DNA from: Dermacentor variabilis
Lineage: Eukaryota > Arthropoda > Arachnida > Ixodida > Ixodidae
Length of the DNA stretch: 64,000 bases
Assembly: GCF_050947875.1 (NCBI RefSeq)
Contig: NC_134576.1
Location: 59,834,255 to 59,898,254 of the forward strand
Direction of reading: 5' to 3'
The notes beneath the pieces are model-generated. The model saw nothing but the letters and a program-made list of their open reading frames with translations, was not told the origin of the DNA and did not search any database. Shown one piece after another: positions 20,666 through 31,449 of the stretch (position 1 is the first letter of the stretch; each line of letters opens with the position of its first letter). Both the position numbers and the translations under genes were made by a program.

Positions 20666-22875
20666 GTAAACATAAGAACGTCATTTCACATGCGTTTACC
20701 AACACCTTTCACCGTAATCCTTAAGCCCCATCTGCTGCGCGCTAATCCCACAGCTGCAGTTTTATCCGTAATGACTGTTGCAATAAAGTAACTCTTAGCT
20801 CTTGGCGCATGTAGGACAACAGTAACTCAAAATGATTGTTAGGCCGCAAAACAGAATCCGAGAATGTATAAGCTCGACGAAATTACACTATTTCGAAATC
20901 TACAAATTTTGCGATAATGTAATTTAATAAAGAAATGATAAGAATGCCCTCAATTGTAGAAATGACAACGCATGGCATCTGGCACCAACGATTTGTTTTA
21001 CAAATTTTGTGTCTTCCACTGAAAAATAAACTTGACTGTAGGCAGCGTGGTGAGCACCGTGAACGTCGCTACATTGAATGAATCAACGATGCACCTGCCT
21101 GTAGTTTACACGCTCCAATCCGGCCAACTAGAACTGCTTGAATCTTACCGACATCGTCTTGTAACTTCGCGGAGTTGAAAAAAAATGGAAGGTGCTGCGT
21201 GAGCTCAGAAAGTTAGAGAACACGTAGGCAGTCTGCGCGCTAAAAACAGAAGATACGGGATTTTTCTAAATGATCATCCATTATCATGGCACGAAAAGAA
21301 GAACCAAAAACAAGAACAGGCTACGAGGCAATACTGAAAGTGAAATGTTGATTTGACATGTGCAAAAACAAACCTTATTTCTAAATGCAAAAGTACATTA
21401 GGGAAAATTAAGTTAAAAATTTGCGAGAGAACAAAAGACACTGAAGTCAAATTGACTAGCAATACCGTAAGAATAGAAACATCAATTTGAAAATTTGTGC
21501 GAAAGTGCAGTTTGTCTTATTCAAACACATGCCAACTTGACAACAGAAAGCTGAAAATGACGACCAGTTGGAATATCGGGGGGGGGGGGGGACGTCACTA
21601 ACATACAAAGTATATGAAGCCACAAAAAAAAGAATAAAAATAACTTAAACAATAATAAATCCAGAAAATATGTGCATTAAAGCATGTATTATATGCACAA
21701 ATGAGTGTTGGTTGTGGTAGAAAGGAACGTGCAAAGGTGTGCGCTCTCAGGGGAGTTCGAGGAAGGAGAGGATATCAAGCAGGAGTTTGAGCTGAAACGG
21801 GAGGTGTACAAAAAATTGACAGCAAGTTCTAGAACAAGATCCAGCACCGACGTTAGCAGAACAATGATGGTATGATCTGAGGGACATATTATAAAGCCGC
21901 TCTTCAATCTCTCGAGACCAGAGAACCGAATTCATATTAATGACTGTGATGGTTTCATAAAACTTGATGAGATGTGTCAGAGAACAGAATTTTCGTGCAA
22001 GGAGAAAACTTTCAGGTTCTTTTAAAGTGTATACCAAACCTATTTCCTCTACCCCCTTGAAAACACAACAGAATGCACGAGACGAGGAAACTTACTGCTT
22101 TGCTAATGAAACTAATATATATTGTCTCAGAAGGATTGTAACTGCGCTAATTCTCTTTACACGGCTTAGAAACTGCAAACAGCTCGAAATACATATTATA
22201 GTAGCCATGAGAATTGCCTTAAAATGTTGATATCAACACTATTGCGAAATAAAAATCCATGTTTCGGATAGTGGACGAAACGTCAGCAATATGCAGATCC
22301 AGCCAACATGTTGGAAAACTGGAAAAAAAACCTCTTGCGAACTTCTAATATCGGTGTTTTAAATTTAACGGCTATCTGGAAAATTTTCTTTGATTTCACC
22401 TTATCCAAGAGGTAATTCCACACTTTGTTGATATTTATCTGCACCAAAGGTGAAAACCATATTTCGTTGAGCCACATCCTAAATCGGAGTAGAACATGTT
22501 CGGGCTGAGAGATTCAGTGAGAATAAAGTACCGCTTTGAACATATTGCGCTACTCTATTAACAAGTCGCTGTGCTTCAGGGGCGCCTATAACTTGAGGCT
22601 ATGTGTTCAGGTTTCATGAACATACTTATTTTTTAAAGCGAAGCATTCATACCCAGTCTGGGGCACTTATGCGTACATATCTGGCGTCTAACACGAAATA
22701 TTTCCCGTGGTTGAACACGGTTAAACCAAGTTTGTCGAGCCACGGCACGCTTTTGCTTGCTTTGGTTAAGGACAAAGACACCGCTCAGCGCCGTAAGCAA
22801 ATACCGCATCTACAAGTGCACCACAAGACGACAAACAGTCGCTGCTCGACGCGGCAGCAGCAGCGAGCGAATTGA
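20666..22875. other. Upstream of CLCA exon; no gene recognised
   Basis: Promoter or 5' intron of the CLCA-like gene would lie here. A G13 run is at 21580-21592. A minus-strand open stretch at 22037-21747 (96 codons) has no family I know. The sequence at 22600-22875 is interrupted by the LTR element and resumes after 29140. Confidence 0.4.
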
Positions 22876-22879
22876 CCTT

Positions 22880-23582
22880 TGTTGTGGTCGTACCGCTGGT
22901 ACGAGTTGTTGGGAACTCGGCGCTGACGCCCGTTGTTGCACCTGGGTCGCAAGCCCCAAGGGTAGCGTTGGCCTGGCGGCCTGGGGTACAACTGGAAGCA
23001 TCCGAAGGTCCCGGCAAAGCATGAGTCGACTGGTAACAACAAAACAACTTGTTTATTCTAACATCGCAAAGAGTTGGCGGTCAGGTTGACCGAAGTAGAG
23101 AGACGGGAGTGCACGTTACTCAACAGAAGAAATCGGAGCCCTCCTTTGGCGTCCGGGGGCAGCTGCTTTTATACTCTCGCAGTTGAGGGCAAGAAGGAAC
23201 CCCTCTATAGACGAGCACGTGACGGTGCCGCTCGGGCACAATGGGATAAGGTGGCGCAGCTGTCGTGCCGGCGCCGTTCGGGCACAATGGGGAGGAGAAG
23301 GTGGCTCACACGTCGTGTCGGCGCCTGTCAGACCCCCTCGCTTCACAGTTGTTGGGAGCTCCTCTCCCCGGCTGCCGCGCTTCGATAAGCGTGGGCACCA
23401 ATATGCACATACACTCACACACGCACATGAAGACACGTGGCATTGGAACATGCCTGGACACGCTTGGCAGGGAGGCGTAGCGGCGGCGCCGAACGGGCCA
23501 AAATGTCTGCCGCTTTGAACGAAGCCCCGGCGTCCGTTGCATCCGCGCCGGCTATACCGCGCGTCGTAGGCGAAACGTAACA
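22880..23582 (-). repeat. 3' LTR of the Gmr1-like element
   Basis: 703 bp, TG...CA. On the minus strand it carries TATAAAAG (23066-23173 region, at 23166-23173) and AATAAA (23052-23057) about 110 bases further on, defining U3, a short R and U5. A G-rich tract just before it (23583-23600) may be the polypurine tract. Confidence 0.93.
23052..23057 (-). promoter_or_regulatory. LTR poly(A) signal AATAAA
   Basis: AATAAA on the minus strand of the 3' LTR, downstream of the TATA box; it would end the genomic transcript. The same hexamer is at 28606-28611 in the 5' LTR. Confidence 0.6.
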
Positions 23583-24063
23583 GACCGCCCCGCCGGGGGA
23601 AGGAGATCCCGATGGTCAGGGGACTGCATCCGCTGTCCGGAGGGATGTCGCTCGATGATGCTCATAACCGAAGTCGGGCGTCCCTCGACGTTTCTTGAGC
23701 GCAGCGCACAGAGAAGGCCTCGTTCTCTCGTTCAGGTTCGCACGGGACACTGCAAAGTGACTTCGGGAGAGTTCACATTTTTGTTCTTGTTCCCGGCAAG
23801 CGTTAGAACTACGCTGAAACTCAACCGCTCAGTCAGCAAGCACGGCACAACCCTCACTAAGCCCTGCCAGGCTCTTTCCCCTTCTATACCACTGCCTAGT
23901 TCCTTACAGTAGTCTAGCAGCACTCAGAACGCGTCCACAAATTGGAAAATTGCACTAGAAAGCATGTCATCACTTTGAAACACTAAACAAAAGCAATATG
24001 TTAAAAATCCTGCCTCAGGAAGAAAAACAACAGTAACAAACAATTTTGAGGCTGATTCCTACG

Positions 24064-27000
24064 TTAGGGGCTTCGACTTAAGCCATCGGCGTTACCGTTG
24101 AGACTCCCCTTTTTGTAACGCACCTCAAAGGAATATTGTTGCAAAGCGAGGCTCCAGCGCAGGAGGCGGCCATTTTTGGGAGAGATGGTCTGCAGCCATT
24201 GGAGAGGGCAGTGATCCGTCTCAATGATAAACCTCGAGCCGGCTAGATAGCATGACAATTTCTGAACGGCCCACACGAGACACGCACACTTTTTCTCGGT
24301 GGCACTGTACGCCTGCTCACGACTGGTCAGCTTACGACTAGCATACAGGACGGGGTGTTCTACTTCTCCATTTTCCCGTTGGCACAGTACAACGCCCATG
24401 CCTCGCTCACTAGCATCGCACTGAACTACAAACCCCTTTGTGTAGTTTGGCGATCGTAGCACAGGCTGGCTTGTTAGGGCGCTCTTTAGGGCGCTAAAAG
24501 CTCTTTCCTTTGTCTCGTCCCAGACGACTGTTTGCGGCTCTGTCTTTCTTAGAGCATCCGTCAGGGGAGCCGCGATATCAGAGTACCTGGGGATGTACCT
24601 CTGATAGTAGCCGGCGACACCTAAGAACGACCGAATATCGGTCTTCGTGCGCGGTTGCGGGAAGTCTCGCACAGCGGCCACCTTTATTTCAGAGGGGCGG
24701 CGACGACCCTGACCAATCACGTGACCGAGGTAGACACCCTCGGCCTGTGCTAACTGGCACTTGGGAGCCTTGACTGTCAAGCCCGCTTCGCGCAGGCGGG
24801 TTAGCACTGCCCGCAAGTGTGCCGTATGCTCAGACCAGGATGCGGAGAATATCGCTACGTCGTCTAGATACGGTAAAGCGAATTCTTGCTGTCCCCGCAA
24901 CACTTTATCCATGAGGCTTGAAAAACAGTATGGCGCGTTCCTCAAACCAAAACTCAACACTTTAGGACGGAATGTTCCCATTGGTGAAATGAACGCCGCA
25001 TACCTACTAGCCTCTTCTGTAAGTGGAACCTGCCAATAACCCCTGACAAGATCTAGGGTGGAAATAAACTGAGCGCTACTAACTTTCTCAAGGCGCTCCT
25101 CGATGTTAGGGATCGGATAAATTTGATCCTTAGTGATGGAATTAAGCCTGCGGTAGTCGACGCAAGGACGAGGTTCCTTGCCCGGTACCTCAACTAAAAT
25201 CAAAGGGGAGGTATAATCACTCTCACCTGCCTCAATAACACCGAGCTGTAGCATTTTCTTTACCTCAGCCTCCATAATATCGCTCTGGCGGGGTGACACC
25301 CGATACGCCTTGGATCGTACTGGCTCTGGGGAGGTAAGTTCTATATCATGAGTAAGGACAGAAGTCCTACCAGGCCTCTCAGAGAACAGACCTTGAAACT
25401 CTTGTAAGAGCTGGTGTAGTTCGGTTTTCTGCTCAGGCGACAGCGGTGCTTTACTGATAAGGTCACTAATGACTTGACCGGTGTCTTCCCACGATTCTCG
25501 AAGCATGCGAAGCGGAGATCGAAGCGAGCGACCGTACACCAGCTCAGCTGGCGAAAACCCCGTAGCCGCATGCGGCGCGGTCCTTAATGCAAACATCACC
25601 CCAGGCAGACACAGCTCCCAGTCAGTTTGATGTTCAAAACATAATGCTCTCAACACGCGCTTCATGACCGAGTGGAGCTTCTCAACGGAATTCGACTGTG
25701 GGTGGTACACTGAGCTGTGTAACAGCTTTACCCCACACCTTTCGAGAAAAGTTGTCGTCAAAGCGCTAGTAAACACTGTGCCCTGATCTGATTGGATTTC
25801 CGCAGGAAAACCAACTCGCGCAAATATGGACAGTAGTGCATTGACTATCTCAACTGAGCTGAGTTCTTTAAGCGGCACTGCTTCAGGGAACTTTGTCGCT
25901 GGGCAGATCACAGTCAAAATGTGTCTGTACCCCGTGGCTGTTACCGGCAGAGGTCCCACTGTATCAATAACGAGCCGTCTAAAAGGCTCCGTAATGATAG
26001 GTACCAATCTCAACGGCGCCCTCGACTTGTCCCCTGGTTTGCCCACCCGCTGACAGGTGTCACATGTCCTCACGAAATGGTCTGCGTCCCGAAAACACCC
26101 TGGCCAATAGTTCTCTTGCAAGAGACGGTCCTTAGTTTTCTTAACTCCTAGGTGTCCGGACCACGAACCCCCGTGCGACAAGCCCAACAGATCCTGACGA
26201 TAGCATTGAGGCACGATCAGCTGATCGAACTCCACTCCTCTGCGGTCTAGATACTTCCGGTACAGGACTCCACCTCTTTCCACAAAACGAGCATTTTTCT
26301 TGGCGATACCTTCCTTGACAATGCAGCGTACGTTTTCTAGGCTGCCATCCTTTTTTTGCTCGGCTATCAAAGCCGACCGGCTGACTTTTAGCAACCTATT
26401 AAGTCCGTCTGACGTAGGCGCGATGAGCAAATCTGCAGATAGCTCTTCTAACTTTTCCGCATCGGGAATTTCCTCTCCAGTATCTGGTGCCTTTAACGTT
26501 ACAGACTCAATTTTATTCAGTTCGGGCGTGCTCTGAATATCGGCTTGCTGCGCCTCTGACCCTTTTTCATTGTTTGATAACGTCGGCCCCGCAACTACCG
26601 CCTTTGCAGCGAGCTCCCGAACCTTCGATCTGGTTAAGGCCTGAACGCTAGCCTCACCAAACAAAAGCCCCTTCTCGCGCAGGAGATGATTGGACCTGTT
26701 CGAAAATAGGTACGGGTACTGGGGGGGCAGCATAGATGACACTGCCGCCTCCGTCTCAAGCGCTCCGAAAGGTCCTTCAATAAGCACTTTTGCTACGGGC
26801 AGACACACGCTATGAGCTTCCACGGCTTGCTTGATCCATGCGCACTCGCCCGTGAACATATGGGGTTCTACGTAAGACGGGTGAACTACATCCATCGTAG
26901 CTGCGGAATCGCGAAGCACTCGGCACTCTTTCCCGTTTACGAGGAGGTCTCGCATGTAAGGCTCGAGAAGCTTCATGTTCTCGTCAGTGCTGCATATTGA

Positions 27001-28118
27001 CAAAAACACAACTTTTGGTTTTGTTTCCGGACACTGCGCCGAAAAGTGACCCGGCTTCTGGCACGTATAACAAACGCGCGCTTGCCTCGTCTCGAACCGC
27101 TTTCTGCGTTCGGCTTCGGCTGCCGCCGTCTCCTTAGGTTCGGTCACACTGCTTTCACTCGCATCCGCACTACGTGTGTTCCCCTTTGCTCTCCTGGGTG
27201 TGAACTTCGGCCTCTTAAACTTCGAGCCAAATTCACCCGTTTGACCGTCCTTAGCTCCGCGAGCCCGACGCGTCACAAACTCCTCGGCTAGCTCAGCGGC
27301 TTTAGCCACTGTACTAATGTCTGGCCTATCCAAGACCCAGTACCGCACGTTCTCCTGTAACCGACTATAAAACTGTTCTAGCCCGAAACACTGCAGAACT
27401 TTCTCGTGGTCACCAAACGCGTTCTCTTCTTTGAGCCACTCCTGCATGTTTGACATAAGCCTGTACGCAAACTCTGTATATGACTCACTTTTGCGTTTCT
27501 CATTTTCCCGAAACTTCCGACGGAACGCCTCCGCTGACAGCCTGTACTTTTTTAGCAGACTCGATTTCACTTTGTCGAAATCCTCTGCCTCCTCTCTATC
27601 CAAGCGAGCGACTACGTCGGCCGCCTCGCCGGGTAACAAAGTGAGCAAGCGCTGTGGCCACGTTTCCCGAGAGAACCCCTGCTTCTCGCACGTTGCTCAA
27701 AGTTAACCAGGAACAAACCAATGTCCTCTCCAAGCTTAAACGGCCGCATCAGGTCAGTCATTTTGAACAATACGCGTTCTCCTGCACCGTGTGCCTGACT
27801 TCCATTACGAGCGCGTTCCATCTCTACCTCAAGACGCTTCATTTCCAAAGCGTGTTGACGGTCGCGCTCTTGTTGCTCTCGCTCTTTCTGTTCTTTACGT
27901 TCACGCTCTTCTTTTTCTTTCTGTTCTTTAATTTCGCGCTCCTGTCTTTTTGACCTCTCCTCAATAGTCTCAAGGCATTCCGACAGCTCGTCATCCTCAG
28001 CCTCTAACTCAAGAATAGCCTTTAGCAGTTCTGGTTTTCTGATTTTGTCTGAGACATCCAGACCCAACTCTCTTGCAAGCTCCAGCAATTTCGGTTTGCG
28101 CAACGACTTCAAATCCAT
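24064..28118 (-). pseudogene. Gag-Pol polyprotein (Gag-PR-IN-RT-RH), one frameshift
   Basis: Gag starts at ATG 28118 with a SAP-like start (LRKPKLLELARELGL) and a long charged E/K/R coiled coil. A one-base loss near 27690-27698 moves the frame; the rest is a single 1,194-codon stretch from 27648. In that stretch (residues counted from 27648): Gag core 1-130; CCHC knuckle CYTCQKPGHFSAQC 193-206; protease around 245-310 with DSAA at 247-250 where D-S/T-G-A is usual; integrase zinc finger H492, H499, C529, C532; integrase core D562, D621, E656; RT with CVDYRRLN 829-836, LDLVRGYWQV 865-874, YLDD 927-930; RNase H with D1078, E1118, D1145; terminal ADGLSR. Gag and Pol share one frame, so the intact form would be a single ORF of about 1,350 residues. 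It encodes particle formation, cDNA synthesis and integration. Confidence 0.95.
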
Positions 28119-28433
28119 GGCTGCTCTGAATGCTGCTTTCTCTACTGCCTATTATTGTCTTGCCGCAAACTAACCCGGCAGCAACGACAACCACAATTAC
28201 AAGCTCTGTTCCTGACACTAACAAAAGCCTGGCAAAACTCAGAAGAAGAAAGTCCCGCACTCACCAAACCTCGCAGCCAAGAATTCAGCGCAGTCGTTCC
28301 GCTGCAGGCAACCAGTCATCACACAGGGCTCGTTGCACTGCTTCCGGATGGTCGTTGAGCTGCTCAGCATACAGTCAACTGCATCTCTTCGCTGCTGGCC
28401 TCCGTTGTCGCGATCTCACGGCTGGCAGACAGT

Positions 28434-29136
28434 TGTTGTGGTCGTACCGCTGGTACGAGTTGTTGGGAACTCGGGGCTGACGCCCGTTGTTGCACCTGGG
28501 TCGCAAGCCCCAAGGGTAGCGTTGGCCTGGCGGCCTGGGGTACAACTGGAAGCATCCGAAGGTCCCGGCAAAGCATGAGTCGACTGGTAACAACAAAACA
28601 ACTTGTTTATTCTAACATCGCAAAGAGTTGGCGGTCAGGTTGACCGAAGTAGAGAGACGGGAGTGCACGTTACTCAACAGAAGAAATCGGAGCCCTCCTT
28701 TGGCGTCCGGGGGCAGCTGCTTTTATACTCTCGCAGTTGAGGGCAAGAAGGAACCCCTCGATAGACGAGCACGTGACGGTGCCGCTCGGGCACAATGGGA
28801 TAAGGTGGCGCAGCTGTCGTGCCGGCGCCGTTCGGGCACAATGGGGAGGAGAAGGTGGCTCACACGTCGTGTCGGCGCCTGTCAGACCCCCTCGCTTCAC
28901 AGTTGTTGGGAGCTCCTCTCCCCGGCTGCCGCGCTTCGATAAGCGTGGGCACCAATATGCACATACACTCACACACGCACATGAAGACACGTGGCATTGG
29001 AACATGCCTGGACACGCTTGGCAGGGAGGCGTAGCGGCGGCGCCGAACGGGCCAAAATGTCTGCCGCTTTGAACGAAGCCCCGGCGTCCGTTGCATCCGC
29101 GCCGGCTATACCGCGCGTCGTAGGCGAAACGTAGCA
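28434..29136 (-). repeat. 5' LTR of the Gmr1-like element
   Basis: 703 bp, nearly identical to 22880-23582. Differences seen are near 28475 (G/C), 28760 (G/T) and 29134 (G/A). The leader between it and the gag ATG is 315 bases (28119-28433). Confidence 0.93.
28720..28727 (-). promoter_or_regulatory. TATA box of the 5' LTR promoter
   Basis: TATAAAAG on the minus strand within the 5' LTR; expected to drive the element's genomic RNA. Confidence 0.6.
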
Positions 29137-29140
29137 CCTT

Positions 29141-29700
29141 CATGCTGCGTTTCGCTTCCACGCAAACTAAGCGTCGCAAGGATAGCGCATAAGAAACTGC
29201 CAGTACTCGGCGAACATTGTCCACATTGCAGATCACTTTCAAGGCATGCGCGCCCAAGCGGCGTACGCAGCGTTTGACGTGTTGGGTAATTGCATTGTGC
29301 ACGTATTTCAGTTTACGAATTGTAGCCGGCAAGTTCGCAAGGCGTATCCTCTTGGAGCGAATTCTCAGGATAGCACAAGTGTCAAGGTAATTATTTTTCA
29401 ACTGTGCGACGAAATATATCGAAGTACCGTTACTTTTTTGCTTCAATGTATAAAATGCCGTTTTCTCAAAGCAGTAATTAGAACTACTGTGCATTTTTAC
29501 CCAAAGCTTGACGGCGCATATCTCGAATCCGGTGCCAGCCTCTGCATTTGCTCCAAGGCGATATGCCTTATGAACTAACTACAATTAGTAGGTTGCAATA
29601 TGTTCGACAATTTGTTTAGTAATGAACCTAATTTCCTATATGTTGTAATTAGTGAATTACTGATTTTATTGCTCCTGGAAGTAAGTCTGACTTCATAGAG
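29141..29700. other. Right flank of LTR element; no gene
   Basis: Continuation of the sequence seen at 22600-22879 before the LTR element landed. Contains a TGTCC...GCAGATCACTTTCAAG stretch near 29218-29244 that recurs in variant form near 37770-37795, suggesting a dispersed repeat. No coding region. Confidence 0.4.
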
Positions 29701-29709
29701 CAATTTAGT

Positions 29710-30152
29710 TCAAGGGTTAGAATGCAGCTACAACACCACAGATTGAACAGACGACAATACCCGCCTCCACACAAGACCCTCTCATGTGAAGACGCCGTAA
29801 CATGGCGACAACTACAAACGCATACCCCATCTAAGCAGACTACACGCGATACACCCTACACTATATTCATACAAATGTCCCCTTTGTAATGATTACGCCT
29901 CCCTATATCACACCACATGGGCGTGCCCCAACGTGAAGGCGGCCCCGCAAATACCCAACCCCACACCCGAGCAGTGGGAGGCCGTGCTGACTATTTCGGA
30001 CCCTCGTAACCAGCAGCAACTGGTGCGACGGGCCCGGGAGACAGCAAGAGCCGCAGGAGCCCTGGACTAAGGGCGCCTCCCGCACAAGCAGAAAGACACC
30101 TGCTTGTCCTTTCTTTTTAATAAATGTTTCTCCTCCTCCTCCTCCTCCTATG
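29710..30152 (+). pseudogene. LINE 3' end with cysteine cluster and CTC tail
   Basis: Plus strand: HKTLSCEDAVTWRQLQTHT (about 29772-29825), then after a frameshift a CPLCNDYASLYHTTWACPN cysteine/histidine cluster (about 29878-29935). The end of the protein is EQWEAVLTISDPRNQQQLVRRARETARAAG, stopping at about 30068. The 3' UTR is short, has AATAAA at 30119 and ends in a CTC repeat at 30128-30150. This layout matches the C-terminus of RNase H-bearing LINEs such as the one at 31.2-36.5 kb. All upstream domains are missing (5' truncation). Confidence 0.7.
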
Positions 30153-30780
30153 AGCTATCCGATTGTTTACCCACGTTGCATCATCGGGATCTCTTCAATC
30201 ATGCCGCTGCATTAAGCTTATACTTAATAGCAAACGTATGCATAGTAATTTGTGTTCCCTTAAAAAAACATGTCCTCAAGCCAATGGCCTACTACAGCTC
30301 TGGCAATTGCAGCTGATGAGATGCCGAGGTTTCTCACGTTAAGATAGGAACAGTGGTGTGTATTTAGTGGTGTGTATTTTAGTGCAAGGAACATGAGTAA
30401 TACCAGCACTACGTTCGTCTTGCACTGCTGACGTATGCAGGGAGTAAACGGCATTGACTTCACGCAGTAGAAGTCGCGAGCGCCACACGACAGTGTCAAA
30501 GCCAACCTCCATGGTCAAAAGAGGTCGCCCGCAGTTTTGATGGCAGGGGCTTACAGAGGTGCCCGTAGGTTCTGAATTCGGCAGGGAGCCAACCTTTGTT
30601 TGGAATTTATGCAGAATGATAGCAGTAAGATGTACTGTAGTCGTCTCTTGGGCCCAAGACGTCGCCCTCACCTGGGAGCCACACTAGGCCTACCTGCCCT
30701 GACTTCCAACGCTGCTGTGGCAAATACAGTTGTTTCTCTTTCTTGGTGTTGCCGTTCGAAAAAACCCAAGTCAGGCGAAA
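30153..30780. other. No gene seen
   Basis: No supported coding sequence. A short direct repeat (TTAGTGGTGTGTATTT) occurs near 30354-30379. The right end may be the body of the SINE that follows on the minus strand. Confidence 0.4.
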
Positions 30781-30796
30781 ATAAGGATTTCTTTTT

Positions 30797-30866
30797 GTGC
30801 TGCGCATTCGAGCCACCGACGTCCGGGATGCGGGACCACCACGCTAACCAATTCAGCCACTGTCGA
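30797..30866 (-). mobile_element. tRNA-like SINE head
   Basis: On the minus strand, starting near 30866, the sequence has an A box-like TGGCTGAATTGGTTAG and, about 35 bases on, a B box-like GGCTCGAATGC. Together they span a 70-base tRNA-sized module with a GACAG start. Sequence continues leftward without tRNA structure, as in tRNA-derived SINEs. The anticodon arm is not convincing, so a working tRNA is unlikely. Confidence 0.5.
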
Positions 30867-30889
30867 TTCATCATACGCGCCCTTTAAAG

Positions 30890-31222
30890 CAGGGTTTTAT
30901 TTGCATGAAGCAGACTCAGCACAGGGCGCGAGCTATAACAGGCGTCCGTTCTCTCTAGAGGAGGTCGCGTATTCGCTCGCCTTGCGTCCGGCGTTTTCCG
31001 CCAGTTCAAGTCAGATGAGAAGACCCCGTTTGTTTAATTCACCCGAAGAGCAGGCTGCGTTTAAGGAACGGCAGCGGGAGCGGGCCACGCGTCATGCGTT
31101 CGGCCGAAGTGCAGGCGGCATTTCATGAACGCTGCCAGGAACTCGCTCGAGAAAGGGCTCGTCGTCGACGTGCTACTTCGCGTGAGGCAACGCGAAGCCA
31201 AGGCGTTACGACAACGCAGAAC
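30890..31222 (+). other. Arg/Glu-rich degenerate coding-like stretch, unrecognised
   Basis: Frames on the plus strand encode two related basic-acidic segments: SPEEQAAFKERQRERA (about 31039-31088) and, in another frame, SAEVQAAFHERCQELARERARRRRA (about 31092-31170). They look like successive diverged repeats of one short motif with a frameshift between. I do not recognise the family. The LINE at 31223-36500 ends right after. Confidence 0.3.
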
Positions 31223-31449
31223 CAATGAATGAATGAATGAACTTTATTCCCCTTTTAAGAAAGGGGAGGAGCCGGGGGAGAGAGGGAGGTGTACTCCAGT
31301 CCCAGCAGGCGTCCATCACCAGATTATGTGGCTAGAAGTCCGTCTACCACTCGTGGTAGGCCTCCGCTACCTCCTCAGCCCACCTCAGGACTCGGTCCTG
31401 TAGGGTGGGATCGGAGCTGAGCAGGGCAGTCTCCCACAGCTCCTCGCTA

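Larger units (their letters stand above)
22880..29136 (-). mobile_element. Young LTR retrotransposon, integrase before RT (Gmr1-like gypsy)
   Basis: A 6,257-bp element on the minus strand. Two 703-bp LTRs, both TG...CA, differ at three positions by eye. A 4-bp target duplication CCTT lies at 22876-22879 and 29137-29140. The internal part codes for Gag, protease, integrase, reverse transcriptase and RNase H in that order. No envelope gene: the 481 bp between pol and the 3' LTR have no supported frame. The order integrase then RT is that of Ty1/copia, yet RT/RNase H and integrase sequences are of Ty3/gypsy type. That combination is known from the Gmr1 group. Low LTR divergence and a single coding lesion show recent insertion. 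Confidence 0.93.

Noticed and set aside
20487..20669. Plus-strand 60-codon frame overlapping the CLCA exon
   Set aside because: Antisense shadow of the CLCA signal-peptide exon.
21580..21592. Long G or C runs here and near 979, 2521, 31471, 53100 and 53153 as functional G-rich elements
   Set aside because: Single homopolymers without the spaced G-runs of quadruplexes; lengths may also be sequencing or assembly error.
23183..23518. 111-codon frame repeated identically at 28737-29072
   Set aside because: The duplication reflects the two LTRs, not a gene family.
28670..29494. 274-codon open frame on the minus strand
   Set aside because: It runs through the 5' LTR and its flank; the other LTR has the same frame over the shared part and no protein family fits. 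It is a by-product of LTR composition.
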